Of a stretch of DNA of 64,000 bases, positions 8,607 to 18,630 are shown piece after piece; the stretch's first letter is position 1, and each line of letters starts with the position of its first letter. Source of the stretch: Lichenicola sp964247725 (GTDB taxonomy: Bacteria > Pseudomonadota > Alphaproteobacteria > Acetobacterales > Acetobacteraceae); contig CAXTVM010000006.1 in the NCBI GenBank assembly GCA_964247725.1, forward strand, positions 43,705 to 107,704. The letters run 5' to 3'. The position numbers and the translations under genes are program-made. The notes beneath the pieces are model-generated. The model searched no databases. It had not been told where the DNA came from and worked only from the letters and a program-made list of their open reading frames with translations.

Positions 8607-9447
8607 CCCTCATACTGAGTGCCAAAGTTGAACGCCGTCATAACGACGTCCTTTCCAGGACCGACTTCCGCGATACCCGTGTCGAAACCGTCCTCATCTG
8701 CCTTGTGCGACGTCGACGTCGTTGCGGGCCTATTCGCCTGAGTCGGCCTCACAACCCCGGTGACCTCATAACGCCATTTGGTATTGGCGTTTGCTCTCCG
8801 TTGCCAGCGTCGTCGACGTGCTGTTGGTCGGCACCGACGAAACGGTGCGCTTCAAAAACCCCGGCGTGGCGTCAGCCACCAGCGTTCAGCCGCTTTCGGG
8901 AGTTATCAGCATGACCTCGTCGACAGCGGCGATAACATCACCGACGCTGCCTTGGGCGCGCGTGGCCGACTGTCCGCTTACCACCGACTGCTCCGAGGCA
9001 AACCACGCCAACGTCAGCAGCAGTACTCGAACCAGCCTCGGCGGCAAGCGGAAGACCATCCTGGCCGGTGACCGCCGGCGGCGGCCGGGACCCCATAACT
9101 CTGCGCGACAACCTCATCGCCAGCAGCGACGTCGTGCGCCTCGCTGGTCAGGACCACCAGTTCAACGGTGGTGGCGACGCCACCATCTTGGACGGCAGCG
9201 CTGGCGCGCCTGTTACTGTGCCTCCGCAGGCATTAGCACCAGCGATCCCATCCGCAGCCATCTCGTTGGCAATGCCCGTAGCTCCGCCGCCACCTTCAGC
9301 TTCGGATAAACGTACGAGGCTCCGCCAGCAGCGGAGCTTGGCCGCCGCCCAGGACACCGATACGACCAGACCAGTCGTGATCATGATTCGTTAAGTTTAG
9401 CGAGGCAGACTGCCGTATGCCACTGCCTGATTGATCCGGAACTCGAC
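8607..9447. other. Gene-poor stretch upstream of the exopolysaccharide block; possible secreted-repeat remnant
   Basis: This 840-base interval holds only short overlapping frames. On the plus strand a few phrases resemble Asn/Gly/Asp beta-helix repeats of secreted proteins (SGDNITDAALG near 8930, DNLIASSDVVRLAGQ and GGGDATILDG near 9108-9195) but in shifting frames and without start or stop logic. No convincing intact gene was found on either strand. Promoters for the acyltransferase (leftward) and for the sugar transferase (rightward) should lie here; none could be pinned down. Confidence 0.4.
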
Positions 9448-10887
9448 ATGACCATTGATCTCGCAACGCCACGTTCGATCGACATGACGGCCGAGCGTCC
9501 CGTTACGAGAGCGCATCTGCTCCGGATCGCTTGCCTGCTCGTTATGGCGGCCGACCTCATGCTGAAGGCCGCGGTCGTCATGTTGGGCGGCATCGCCGCG
9601 AGGGCGATCGCGCCATCGCTGTTGAGCGTGACCGATCTTTCCGGCGTGGTATTGGCCTATCTCACTGTCGCGACCCTGGAGGTAGTGATCGGCCGGATGA
9701 CCGGAAAATCCCCGGTGGATGCGAAGTGGTTGCTTTGGCTGGCCCTGCTGCTCGGCTTGGCGGCAACCCGAGACCATGATATCCGGACCATCGAGGCGAT
9801 CTGTCTGTGGTTCATCATCGTCCAGATTGGCTCACCTCCGATTGGATTGGTACTAAGGCGGCTTACCGAAACTATTCTGCACGCGATGCCGCAGTCGAGG
9901 ACGGTTGCTTTCCTCGGCAACAGCAATTCCGCCGCGATGACGCTGACCCAGCTCATGCAGAACCGGCATTCGCACGTCCGAGTGCTGGGCTTCTTCGACG
10001 ATCGTCTCAGCCGTTCTGGACCGCTCACTGGGCTGATTCCCTGCCTCGGGACGATCGACGACTTGGTTGGGTACATTCACGAGGCGGAGCTGTCGGAAGT
10101 CTACATGGCCCTGCCTTGGTCAGCTGGTCCACGCATCTCCCACTTGCTTGAGCGGCTTCGGTTCCTGCCCTTGACCGTCCGTCTCGTTCCCGATCACGTG
10201 CCACCGGCACTGCCGGGACGCGGCGACGGTCAGCTCTATGGCGTCGTCATGCCGACGCTGATGCTTCCACCCTTCTCGACCGCCAACGCGTTCTTTAAGC
10301 GAGCCATGGATATCTGCGCTGCAGCCATCCTCCTTGTCCCGCTGATCCCCTTGTTCATCGTCGTCGCGATCTGCGTGAAGCTCGATAGTCCGGGGCCAGT
10401 CTTCTTCCGTCAAATCAGGTCCGGTCAGTTCGGCAGGCCATTTCAGATCTTCAAGTTTCGCAGTCTTCATGTCGCCCAGGCTGATACGACTGCCGAGACC
10501 CTGGTGACAACGGGAGACCGCAGGGTGACACGCGTCGGCCAAGTGATCCGGAAATACTCGGTCGACGAGTTGCCGCAGATCTTCAACGTCCTGGTAGGCC
10601 AAATGTCGTTGGTCGGTCCTCGCCCGCACGCCCCTCGCGCCAAGGCGGACGGCCGTATCTATGCGGAAGTCGTTCCCGAATACATGCTCCGCTATCGCGT
10701 AAAGCCGGGCATGACGGGCTGGGCTCAGGTCAATGGCTGGCGCGGCAACACCGATACCGAGGAACAGCTCCGCAAGCGCGTCGAGTTCGACTTCCAATAC
10801 ATCGGCAAATGGTCGATCTGGAAGGACCTCGAGATCATCGTCCGCACGATTCCGGCCATGCTGCTTCCGCCCACGCAAAACGTCTGA
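9448..10887 (+). CDS. Undecaprenyl-phosphate sugar-1-phosphate transferase (WcaJ/GumD/PssY type)
   Basis: A 479-residue polyisoprenyl-phosphate hexose-1-phosphate transferase that would begin repeat-unit assembly on the lipid carrier at the inner membrane. The N-terminal half has about four membrane segments followed by a Rossmann-like region (VAFLGNSNSAAMTLTQLM, residues about 152-170). The catalytic C-terminal domain starts at about 288 (FKRAMDICAAAILLV) and contains GPVFFRQIRSGQ, FKFRSLHV, YSVDELPQIFNVLVG, SLVGPRPHA and VKPGMTGWAQVNGWRG, the full set of conserved motifs. It is the first gene of a rightward block running to 16681. Glucose or galactose phosphate is the usual substrate; which one is not decidable here. 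Confidence 0.93.
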   Translation: MTIDLATPRSIDMTAERPVTRAHLLRIACLLVMAADLMLKAAVVMLGGIAARAIAPSLLSVTDLSGVVLAYLTVATLEVVIGRMTGKSPVDAKWLLWLALLLGLAATRDHDIRTIEAICLWFIIVQIGSPPIGLVLRRLTETILHAMPQSRTVAFLGNSNSAAMTLTQLMQNRHSHVRVLGFFDDRLSRSGPLTGLIPCLGTIDDLVGYIHEAELSEVYMALPWSAGPRISHLLERLRFLPLTVRLVPDHVPPALPGRGDGQLYGVVMPTLMLPPFSTANAFFKRAMDICAAAILLVPLIPLFIVVAICVKLDSPGPVFFRQIRSGQFGRPFQIFKFRSLHVAQADTTAETLVTTGDRRVTRVGQVIRKYSVDELPQIFNVLVGQMSLVGPRPHAPRAKADGRIYAEVVPEYMLRYRVKPGMTGWAQVNGWRGNTDTEEQLRKRVEFDFQYIGKWSIWKDLEIIVRTIPAMLLPPTQNV

Positions 10888-10976
10888 CGAGATCGCTGTG
10901 CTCGTTCGATCTTCAACCGTTGGACATGCGCCGTGCTCGTAGTGATCCGCAACTGGCCTGAACTGGGAGCCATCTG

Positions 10977-13295
10977 GTGGTTATGTCGGCGAGATCGACC
11001 GATACGACGTTCGCCATCCGTGAGACGCCGCAAATGATGCCGAGCGAGGTTGGTCCGGTCCCCCTCGTGAGCGTCATCATCGCGAACCACGATGGCGGCC
11101 GCTTCATCCAGGATGCCTTGGCGTCGTGTTTGAGACAGACGATGGCGGACATCGAGGTGATCGTCGTCGACGATGCGTCCGGCGACGACAGCGTCGAGCT
11201 GGTGGCGGCGGCGATCCGTGATGACAGCAGAATACGCTTGCTCCGGACGCCGACCCGGGTTGGTCCTGCAGGCGCGCGGAACCAGGCGATGGCGGTCGCG
11301 AGGGGCGTCTGGTTGGCCGTGCTGGACAGCGACGACATCATGCATCCCCAACGGCTGTCGCAACTTGTCGAGCTGGCCGATGAGAGGGACGTAGAAATCG
11401 TCGCGGACAACCAGTTGGTCTTCGATGATGCCAGGGTCGCGTCAGCCCGGCCCCTGGTGGCGCGAGACGAGCTGCCTGCCGGGGGCGTCATCCCGCTTGA
11501 GGACTACATCCTCTCCAACAGCCTCTCCGGGCAATCGGTACCGCTCGGCTACCTGAAGCCGCTTATCCGCCGATCCTTTCTCGAACAGGGTGAATACCGG
11601 TATGACACGACGCTGAAGATCGGTGAGGATTACGACCTCGTAGTCCGGCTGCTCCTCGGCGGCGCACGCTTTCATCTCCATCCAGAGATGATGTATTTCT
11701 ACCGTCGCCATACACGATCGATCTCGCATCGGCTCTCAGCCGCAACTCTGCTGCCCATGTTGGCCGCAGACGATAGGGTCCGCGCCAGTACCACCGTCGA
11801 GCACGACCCTCTGCTTAGGCTTGCTCGTCAAGCTCTGGATGGCCGGCGTCGCAGCATCGAACACGCCATTGACTTTGAACGCTTGGTTCAGGACCTTAAG
11901 GCCCGTCGGTGGAAGGCGGCGATCAGCCTCTGTTGGTGCAAGCCTCGCGCGGCAGCCCTGCTTCGCATCCCGCTGCGGGACCGCCTTCGGCGCGTCCGGC
12001 TACAGGAGCGGCCGCCGACGGCACCCAAGGCGCCGTCGCGTCGTATCAGCCTGCTGTCGCGGCAGCGGATCGTGGGCACCACTAATGGCAGTTCGGCCTA
12101 CCTCATCAGCCTGTGCTCGGCGCTTCGTGGCGCCGGCTATGACATCGACCTCGTCTCACCGTCTCCCGCCATGTTCGGCCGGCGGCCGTTCCTGCGCCTT
12201 GACAGCAGCATGGATGTCTTCACCACGATCCGCATCCGCGGCTCCTTCCGCCTCGGGCGTTTCGTCATCGCCAAGGACCCCCGCATAGCAGGCCGCGCTC
12301 TGTTCGGCGTCCTGCATCGTCTCCTGAGCCGATTGCCTTTCGATCTCGCCCACCGCGACCGCAAGGCGCCGCATGCGATCGCGGTCCCGCTGACGGACGC
12401 CGACCGGATTTTCATCGCCGATAACACTGGTGACTCCGCCATCATCCTTGCCGACTACGTCTTCCTGAACGAGGCCACCCCCTTCGCGCTGCAGCCGCGG
12501 GTCGCCAATGCGGTCATCATGCACGACCTGTTCTTCACGCAGGATCCGCAGCGGACCGTCGTTCCGGTTGATCGCATGACCGAGATGAAGCTTCTCAATC
12601 TCGCGGATGCGGTCGTCGCCATCCAGGCGGAAGAAAGAGAGGCGGTCAGGAAGCATCTTCCGAGCAAGCGCGTCATCCTGGCGCCGATGGCCGTGTCTCC
12701 CGCCGCCGCGCCACAGGCCGGCCCCAACGGCACCCTGTTGTTCGTCGGCAGCGATACGGTCCCCAATCTGGACGGCATCGGCTGGTTTCTTGCAGAGGTG
12801 TGGCCAAGGCTCCTCGGACTTCATCCGAATGCTCAGTTGCGGATTGCCGGAAGCTGTTGCGGCAGCCTGCATGGCCTTCCTCCCAACGTCACCCTGCTTG
12901 GCCGGATCGACGATCTGGCGGCGACGTATCGCCAAGCGGGTGTCGTCATTTCTCCGCTGCGGTCTGGATCCGGGCTCAAGATCAAGCTCGTTGAAGCGCT
13001 CGGCCATGGCAAGGCCTGCGTGGTGACGGCGACGACTCTGCAGGGCGTCCGTGATCTAGTCGGGCGCGCCGTCATGCAGGCGGATGACGCTTCCGACTTC
13101 CTGGAGGCGATCGCGTCGCTACTCCACGATTATGAAGCCAGATCCCGTCTCGCCGAACGAGCCCTAACAGTCGCCCGGCGGCATTTCTCACCGGCAGCCT
13201 GCTATCGCGACCTGCTGACCTTCATCCGCAACGCCGATCCAGCGGACGATCCCGGCTTCGAAGAGCCGGCCGATCCTCAGCATCAGGCTTGCTAG
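10977..13295 (+). CDS. Bifunctional glycosyltransferase, GT2 fused to GT4
   Basis: A 772-residue fusion of two glycosyltransferases. Residues about 25-270 are a GT-A GT2 domain: VSVIIANHDGGRFI, EVIVVDDASGDDS, the metal-binding LDSDD (about residues 118-122), and GEDYDLVVRLL. Residues about 345-770 are a GT-B fold: SSAYLISLCSALRGAGYDID early, LFVGSDTVPNLDG, and the donor-binding SGSGLKIKLVEALGHGKACV. The protein could add two successive sugars to the growing unit. GTG at 10977 has GGGAG (10965-10969) 7 bases upstream, so it is preferred over ATG at 10983. It lies 89 bases after the initiating transferase and 13 bases before the Wzz/ExoP-like gene. Confidence 0.9.
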   Translation: MVMSARSTDTTFAIRETPQMMPSEVGPVPLVSVIIANHDGGRFIQDALASCLRQTMADIEVIVVDDASGDDSVELVAAAIRDDSRIRLLRTPTRVGPAGARNQAMAVARGVWLAVLDSDDIMHPQRLSQLVELADERDVEIVADNQLVFDDARVASARPLVARDELPAGGVIPLEDYILSNSLSGQSVPLGYLKPLIRRSFLEQGEYRYDTTLKIGEDYDLVVRLLLGGARFHLHPEMMYFYRRHTRSISHRLSAATLLPMLAADDRVRASTTVEHDPLLRLARQALDGRRRSIEHAIDFERLVQDLKARRWKAAISLCWCKPRAAALLRIPLRDRLRRVRLQERPPTAPKAPSRRISLLSRQRIVGTTNGSSAYLISLCSALRGAGYDIDLVSPSPAMFGRRPFLRLDSSMDVFTTIRIRGSFRLGRFVIAKDPRIAGRALFGVLHRLLSRLPFDLAHRDRKAPHAIAVPLTDADRIFIADNTGDSAIILADYVFLNEATPFALQPRVANAVIMHDLFFTQDPQRTVVPVDRMTEMKLLNLADAVVAIQAEEREAVRKHLPSKRVILAPMAVSPAAAPQAGPNGTLLFVGSDTVPNLDGIGWFLAEVWPRLLGLHPNAQLRIAGSCCGSLHGLPPNVTLLGRIDDLAATYRQAGVVISPLRSGSGLKIKLVEALGHGKACVVTATTLQGVRDLVGRAVMQADDASDFLEAIASLLHDYEARSRLAERALTVARRHFSPAACYRDLLTFIRNADPADDPGFEEPADPQHQAC

Positions 13296-13308
13296 AAAGG
13301 CGTTCTCG

Positions 13309-15354
13309 ATGAACTCGTCCTTCCCCCCGATTCAGACGCTGATGCCGACCCTGCCGGATCGGCAGAGGCCCTTCCAGTGGATCGGCGAGCTGGCGGCGTT
13401 CTTCCGCCGGAACCGGCATATTGTACTGGTTTGCACCGCGACGACCATGTTTCTGGCCCTGGCCTACACGCTCACGGCAAGACCGCAATTTACCGCAAGC
13501 ACCATCCTGTTCATTGATGAAGGGCAATCGCAGCTGCTCCAGCAGCATCCTGCGGTCGCCGACGCGCAGATAGAGAATGCCCGGATCGAGAGCGAGGTGG
13601 AGGTCCTGCGTTCGGCCGGACTGGCCAGGAAGGTCGTGGCCAGGCTGGGTCTTGCCGACGATCCAGGCTTCAACCAGTCGCCGTCGCTTCCGGCCCGGAT
13701 CGGCAGCCGGCTGGCGTCGTTCCGGGGGACTCAGTCGGTTGGTTCGGTCGCGGTAGATGCCGGGGAGGAGCGGCGAGCCGCACAGTTCCTGTCGATGGTC
13801 GTACCGCATCGGATCGGCCTGACTTACGTCATCGAGATCGACGCGACCGCGACCAACGCCGCGCTGGCGGCGCGGCTGGCTAACGGGCTCGCGGATGCCT
13901 ACGTCGCCGAGCAATTGGAGGTCAAGGAGGCGGCGGCTCGGCAAGCAAACGGTTGGTTGCAGGCAAGGCTGCTGCAGCTTCAGGATCAGGCCTTGAAGGC
14001 GGATCAGGCCGCCCAATCCTTCAAGGCGGAAAACGGCATCGTCGACACCGGGCATGGGCTGCTCAACGAACAGCAGCTTACCGAGTTGACCACAGAGCTG
14101 GTCGCCGCACGTGGTCGGACCGCTCAGGCGGTCGCGCGGCTCGATCGCATCCGGCAGATGACGGCATCGCGAGGCGGCGCGGGGCTGGCGACGTCCGACA
14201 TGCTTCAGAACTCGGTGATCAACGGCCTGCAGGAGCATTACCTTCGGGATGCGCAGCGCGTCGCGGAATGGTCCGCCCGATATGGTCACGACCACGAGGC
14301 CGCCATTCTCCTCAGACGCGAGATGGTCCAGCTGCAGACCTCGATTGACAGCGAGATGAGGCGGATCGGGGCGGCGGCCGAGAGTGACGTCGTCGTCGAT
14401 CATGCCGGCGAGGCGGCGCTTCAAGCGCAGCTGGATGCGGTCGTCGGTAGGTCGGCAGGGACCGACAGGGCGCGCGCCACGTTCCGGTCGCTCCAGAGTG
14501 CCGCCGATACCTACCGATCGCTTTATGTCGCCTTTCTCCAGAGCGCGATGCAGACGGCTCAGGAGCAGTCTTTTCCCGTTGCAGACGTGCGGATCGTGAC
14601 GCAAGCCCGGCCGCCGCTGACGAAGAGCAGGCCTCAGGGCAAGCTGATCCTGGTCGGCGCTACCGTTCTCGGGCTGGGGATGGGCTTCATCCTGGGTCTG
14701 CTGCGGGACGCTCTCGACCGTCGGATCCGTGATGCCTCCGACCTTGCCGATCAGACCGGCCTGTCCTGCCTGGCATCGCTGCCGGTCGTCGGTGCTCCAC
14801 GGCGCTGGACGTCCTGGCGGTGGCGGGAACCCAGAGGTACCGGTCCCGCCGGGACGGCGGCACCGGCGATGCGACATCATGCCGTCGATCACCCGGACAC
14901 CCCGTTCGGCCGCGGGATCAGCAGGCTGCAGCTTCGCCTGCAGCAGCGGGCCGGCGCCGGCGGCAGGGTGATCGGCCTGATCGCACCCACCGACGGCGCC
15001 GGCACGACGACGGTGGCGGTTAATCTCGTCGGATCGTTCTCGCGCAGCGGGCACGATACGGCGCTTCTGGATCTGTCACGGACGACGGGATCAGGCGCGC
15101 AGATCCGCGGTCGGCTAGATCTGCTGCGTCGGTCCCATGACGTCGTCGTCATCGACTTCCCGCCACTGGCCCGCCCAGGCGAAGCACATACAGTCTTCAG
15201 GGAGTTGGAAGAGGTCGTGCTGCTTGTCGATGCCGCCCGGTTCGATGGGGCGGCACTGCTGGACAGTCTTCGCGACGCCGGCCTCGACCGGCGCACCGTG
15301 TCGGGTGTCGTTCTGAACAAGGTTCCGGATCGCGGTCCCGCCTCAACTCGTTGA
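13309..15354 (+). CDS. Wzz/GumC/ExoP-type polysaccharide co-polymerase with degenerate BY-kinase domain
   Basis: A 681-residue inner-membrane chain-length regulator. Membrane helix 1 is at about 43-60 (IVLVCTATTMFLALAYTL). The periplasmic part has a Wzz domain (FTASTILFIDEGQ) and long coiled coils (about 200-420). Helix 2 at about 445-465 is followed by a cytoplasmic P-loop NTPase-like domain from about 550. That domain is damaged: the Walker A reads APTDGAGTTTVAVNL, with Thr in place of the invariant Lys, while the Walker B-like DVVVIDFPPL remains and there is no Tyr-rich tail. It probably still works as a co-polymerase but not as a tyrosine kinase. The next gene begins 43 bases later. Confidence 0.9.
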   Translation: MNSSFPPIQTLMPTLPDRQRPFQWIGELAAFFRRNRHIVLVCTATTMFLALAYTLTARPQFTASTILFIDEGQSQLLQQHPAVADAQIENARIESEVEVLRSAGLARKVVARLGLADDPGFNQSPSLPARIGSRLASFRGTQSVGSVAVDAGEERRAAQFLSMVVPHRIGLTYVIEIDATATNAALAARLANGLADAYVAEQLEVKEAAARQANGWLQARLLQLQDQALKADQAAQSFKAENGIVDTGHGLLNEQQLTELTTELVAARGRTAQAVARLDRIRQMTASRGGAGLATSDMLQNSVINGLQEHYLRDAQRVAEWSARYGHDHEAAILLRREMVQLQTSIDSEMRRIGAAAESDVVVDHAGEAALQAQLDAVVGRSAGTDRARATFRSLQSAADTYRSLYVAFLQSAMQTAQEQSFPVADVRIVTQARPPLTKSRPQGKLILVGATVLGLGMGFILGLLRDALDRRIRDASDLADQTGLSCLASLPVVGAPRRWTSWRWREPRGTGPAGTAAPAMRHHAVDHPDTPFGRGISRLQLRLQQRAGAGGRVIGLIAPTDGAGTTTVAVNLVGSFSRSGHDTALLDLSRTTGSGAQIRGRLDLLRRSHDVVVIDFPPLARPGEAHTVFRELEEVVLLVDAARFDGAALLDSLRDAGLDRRTVSGVVLNKVPDRGPASTR

Positions 15355-15397
15355 AAGCCATGGGTCCGGCCGGCAACGGCGACGACTTTACCCTCTG

Positions 15398-16681
15398 TTG
15401 GATGATGTCTCATTGGAAGCGCAGCGCATCTTCGAGCCGGCCGATCACCTGCTTGCCCGCCTTCCAGGAGGCTTTGCCACCACATCCCCAGGCGGTCCGG
15501 TCTGGTGGCTCTCCTTCCTGTCGCTGACCGGTTTTGTCCTGGAAACACGGTTCGGTTCGGCCGCCATGGCGCTTTGCCTTGGCACCTGGGGCCTCTATGC
15601 CGCGGCTTGGCCGGCGCGGTGCTGGCGCTGGGTGGAGCAGTATCGCCTGCCATGGCTGCTGCCGTTGTTCGCGATCGCCTCCACCTGCTGGTCGTTAGAG
15701 CCCGGCATCTCGTTCAAGCTCGGCACCGAATTCCTGTTGTTCACGGTGATCAGCGTGGTGGCATCACGAGGGCAAACCCTGCGGAGCCTGATCTCCTCGC
15801 TCATGTGCGCGCTCCTGATCGGCGTCGTGTTAAGCGCCCTGTTTCGGACCACGGCCGCGATTGGTACCACCGGTGAGATCGCGTTGATCGGGGTGTTTGG
15901 CAGCAAGAACAACCTCGCCAACTTCGTCTGCCTGTCGATGATCAGCAGCGTTTCCGTGCTTGCGGATCGGCAGCAGCCCGGTCTGCTCCGCATCCTCGGC
16001 CTCGCCGGCCTGATGCTCGACCCGATCATGCTGATCAAGGCGCACTCGCTCGGTGCGCTGCTCGCAGGCGGCGGGGCGATCGCCGCTGTCGCCGCGTTCA
16101 TCATGCTCTCAAAGCTGCCGCACCGGCAGAGAAACCTCGTGCTGCCGCTGGTGGCGATCCTCGCGGCCGGACTGGTTGGCTTCGTCATGCTGGCGCTGCA
16201 GCAAGGCTTCGACCTGTCGACGCTCCTGGCGGCGGCGGGCAAGGACCCCAGCCTGACCGGCCGGACTTTCCTGTGGTCCAGGGCGCGCGACTACATCAGC
16301 GTCCGGCCGTTGCTCGGCGTCGGCTACCAGTCCTTCTGGGTTCAAGGTCATGTCGAGGCGGAAGCGCTGTGGCGTTTCGCGCAGATACAAAACCGCAGCG
16401 GCTTTCACTTCCACAACCTCTATTATGAGACGGCGGTCGAGCTCGGACAGCTGGGCGTCGCGATCCTGGGCCTCTCGATGCTGGCAACGGCGGCGGCGGC
16501 TGTTCGATTGGGACTGGCCAAGCCGGACTGCGATACCGCCTTCCTCTGCGGCCTGATCGTTTTCTATGCGATCCGCGTCGGCGTCGAGTTGGACTTTCTG
16601 GATCCGTTCTCACCAGGCAGCTTCCTGTTGCCCGCGATCTGGGTCCACGCATGCCGCAGACGCACGCCGGATCCCGCTTGA
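15398..16681 (+). CDS. Wzy/O-antigen ligase-like membrane protein (ExoQ type)
   Basis: A 427-residue polytopic membrane protein with about ten helices and a large periplasmic loop. It contains the family pattern SLEPGISFKLG early, GVFGSKNNLANF in the middle, and TGRTFLWSRARDYI leading into RPLLGVGYQSFW, as in ExoQ/Wzy polymerases. The role would be polymerising flipped repeat units on the outer face of the inner membrane. TTG at 15398 is the first start codon in frame. Nearby ATG codons at 15402 and 15405 are in another frame. It is the last gene of the first exopolysaccharide block. Confidence 0.85.
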   Translation: MDDVSLEAQRIFEPADHLLARLPGGFATTSPGGPVWWLSFLSLTGFVLETRFGSAAMALCLGTWGLYAAAWPARCWRWVEQYRLPWLLPLFAIASTCWSLEPGISFKLGTEFLLFTVISVVASRGQTLRSLISSLMCALLIGVVLSALFRTTAAIGTTGEIALIGVFGSKNNLANFVCLSMISSVSVLADRQQPGLLRILGLAGLMLDPIMLIKAHSLGALLAGGGAIAAVAAFIMLSKLPHRQRNLVLPLVAILAAGLVGFVMLALQQGFDLSTLLAAAGKDPSLTGRTFLWSRARDYISVRPLLGVGYQSFWVQGHVEAEALWRFAQIQNRSGFHFHNLYYETAVELGQLGVAILGLSMLATAAAAVRLGLAKPDCDTAFLCGLIVFYAIRVGVELDFLDPFSPGSFLLPAIWVHACRRRTPDPA

Positions 16682-17128
16682 TCAGCCGGCTCCCAGCGGG
16701 ATTCGGAGACGCTCAAGCTTCGGCGCCAGCCGGTCTCGCATCCTCCCGATTTGTCGGTAGCAGGCAATCAGCGCGGCCGTCAGCAGGCAGCATGGCCCCG
16801 CCATCGTCGACGCTGCCTGGCCACATACCTTCCAGCGGACGATCCAGGCTGTCGTACAACGCCTCGACCAGCAGCCAAGCGCGGGTTTGATCGACATCAT
16901 CAGCCGCAGCATCGGCGCTCCGTCATTTCCAGCGGGACAGACGATTCGGTCACGACCCAATACCCGGTCTCGAGATCGGGCATCGACACCGCCCTTGACC
17001 GGGGTGAAGCTGGCGGCATCAGACCGCCTCACTCAGTCTTCAGTTTGTACGACCAGCCCGGCGAGGGTGGTCGACCTCGTCGTGGAGATGCCCATGCCCT
17101 GCCTGACTCCTACGCCATCGGTTGCATC
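16682..17128. other. Intergenic region with a possible short gene remnant
   Basis: No intact gene is apparent between the Wzy-like gene and the permease. A leftward frame with good codon use but no start codon at about 16720-16910 reads QTRAWLLVEALYDSLDRPLE then GMWPGSVDDGGAM. It begins right after an in-frame stop and ends with TGA, so it is probably a relic. An overlapping leftward frame (16682-17032) could be translated, but its Cys/Arg-rich product looks like a shadow. No promoter could be assigned. Confidence 0.35.
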
Positions 17129-18478
17129 GTGACCGTCCATCTCCGTCGCGACCTGTCGCGCAGGCAGGTCGAGTTCCTAGCCCTTGGCGGCACCATCGGC
17201 GCCGGGCTGTTCCTCGGATCGGGACAGGCGCTGCACATGGCGGGAACGGCGCTGCTGCCGGCATACGCACTATGCGGACTTGTAGTCTACATCATCGCCC
17301 GCTGCCTCGGCGAACTGGCGCTGGACGACCCCGACCAGGGTACCTTCGTCAACCACATCGGCAGCCAGCTCGGTCCCGCCTACGCCTTCGTCAGCGGCTG
17401 GAGCTACTGGATCACGATGATCGTGGTCTGCATGGCTGAGCTCACCGCGGTCGGGCTGTTGCTGCACGCCTGGTTCCCGGCCCTGCCGCAATGGATCCCC
17501 GCATTCGCGGTGCTGCTGCTGCTGTTTCTGGTCAACCGCAACGGTGTGCGGCTGTTCGGCGAGGTGGAGTTCTGGCTGGCCCTGCTCAAGATCGTCACCA
17601 TCGTCGGCTTCATCCTGCTCGGGCTGGCCGCAATCATGGCGCCGGCACGCCTTGATCTGACCGGCGCGCACCTGTCCAACCTCTGGCGCCTTGGCGGCGT
17701 ATTTCCAACCGGCCTGGCCGGCTTCCTCGCCATCCTGCCGATCGCGCTGTTCCCGTTCGGCGGCATCGAGCTGATCAGCCTCGCCGCCGCCGAGACCGCC
17801 GACCCGTTGCACACGCTGCCGCGCGCGGTGAATGGGTTGCTGCTGCGGGTCCTGGTCTTCTATCTCGGCGTCTTGGCTGCCCTGCTGGTGCTGTTGCCCT
17901 GGACCGAGATCGTTCCGGGCGCCAGCCCGTTCGTGCTGGTGCTCCGCCGACTCGACGTTCCGTTCGCCGCCGGTTTCCTCAACCTCGTGCTGATTACCGC
18001 CGTCACCTCGTCGTGCAACTCGATCCTGTTCGGCGCCACCCGCGCTCTGCGCTCGCTGGCGCTGGACGGAGCTGCCCCTGCGAGCCTCGCGCAGTCCAAC
18101 CGCAACGGCGTCCCGATCCGCGCGGTCACCGTCTCGATCGCCGGCATCTCGCTCACGATCGTGCTGAACTACCTGCTGCCCGCCGAGATCTTCCAACTCC
18201 TGTTGCAGATGACGGCGCTGGTCATCACCGTGAACTGGTCGTTCATCGTCATCGCCCACCTGCGCTATCGTCAGACCCGCGGCCAGCTCGAGCTGCGATA
18301 TCCAGCGCCGTGGACGCCATGGTCGAACTACCTCGTGCTGGTCTTCGTTCTGATGGTGTTGTCGATCTTGGCGATCGACCGCACCGCGCGCATCCCGTTG
18401 CTGCTCGCCATCCTGGGTTTCGCGGCACTGGCGATCGCCGCTCGGCTGCGCCGTCGCCACATAAGCGGCCTCTCGTGA
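17129..18478 (+). CDS. APC superfamily amino acid permease (AAT family)
   Basis: A 449-residue protein with twelve predicted membrane helices. The N-terminal amphipathic stretch and first helix carry the AAT signature: RRDLSRRQVEFLALGG then TIGAGLFLGSGQALHMAG. Other landmarks are YWITMIVVCMAELTAVG and FPFGGIELISLAAAE (helix 6 region), and SSCNSILFGATRALRSLA. It would take up amino acids, possibly aromatic, proline or GABA-like as in AroP/ProY/GabP relatives, by proton symport. Specificity cannot be set from sequence. GTG at 17129 was chosen because it leads straight into the conserved N-terminus; the open frame upstream is long but not family-like. Confidence 0.9.
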   Translation: MTVHLRRDLSRRQVEFLALGGTIGAGLFLGSGQALHMAGTALLPAYALCGLVVYIIARCLGELALDDPDQGTFVNHIGSQLGPAYAFVSGWSYWITMIVVCMAELTAVGLLLHAWFPALPQWIPAFAVLLLLFLVNRNGVRLFGEVEFWLALLKIVTIVGFILLGLAAIMAPARLDLTGAHLSNLWRLGGVFPTGLAGFLAILPIALFPFGGIELISLAAAETADPLHTLPRAVNGLLLRVLVFYLGVLAALLVLLPWTEIVPGASPFVLVLRRLDVPFAAGFLNLVLITAVTSSCNSILFGATRALRSLALDGAAPASLAQSNRNGVPIRAVTVSIAGISLTIVLNYLLPAEIFQLLLQMTALVITVNWSFIVIAHLRYRQTRGQLELRYPAPWTPWSNYLVLVFVLMVLSILAIDRTARIPLLLAILGFAALAIAARLRRRHISGLS

Positions 18479-18630
18479 TCTGCCGCGCCACCGCCCCGCA
18501 TCTCCGTCGCCGATCCTGGAACTCGTTCTTGGCGTGAAACTCTCGAGGCGGTAAGTATTCGCGAGACGCGCTTGTCGTCGACGCGTCAACGTTCTAGGCA
18601 AGGCAGCCCCTCAGACAATCCGGAACCTCC

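Noticed and set aside
13222..15054. Long leftward open frame (about 610 codons) opposite the Wzz/ExoP-like gene
   Set aside because: Arg/Gln/Pro-rich shadow of a well-supported gene; high GC creates such antisense frames.
16682..17032. Leftward 116-codon frame
   Set aside because: Cys/Arg-rich product without family resemblance; another frame on the same strand has better codon use, so neither is convincing.
17270..18601. Leftward 443-codon frame opposite the amino acid permease
   Set aside because: Gln/Asp/Arg-rich shadow of a membrane protein gene.
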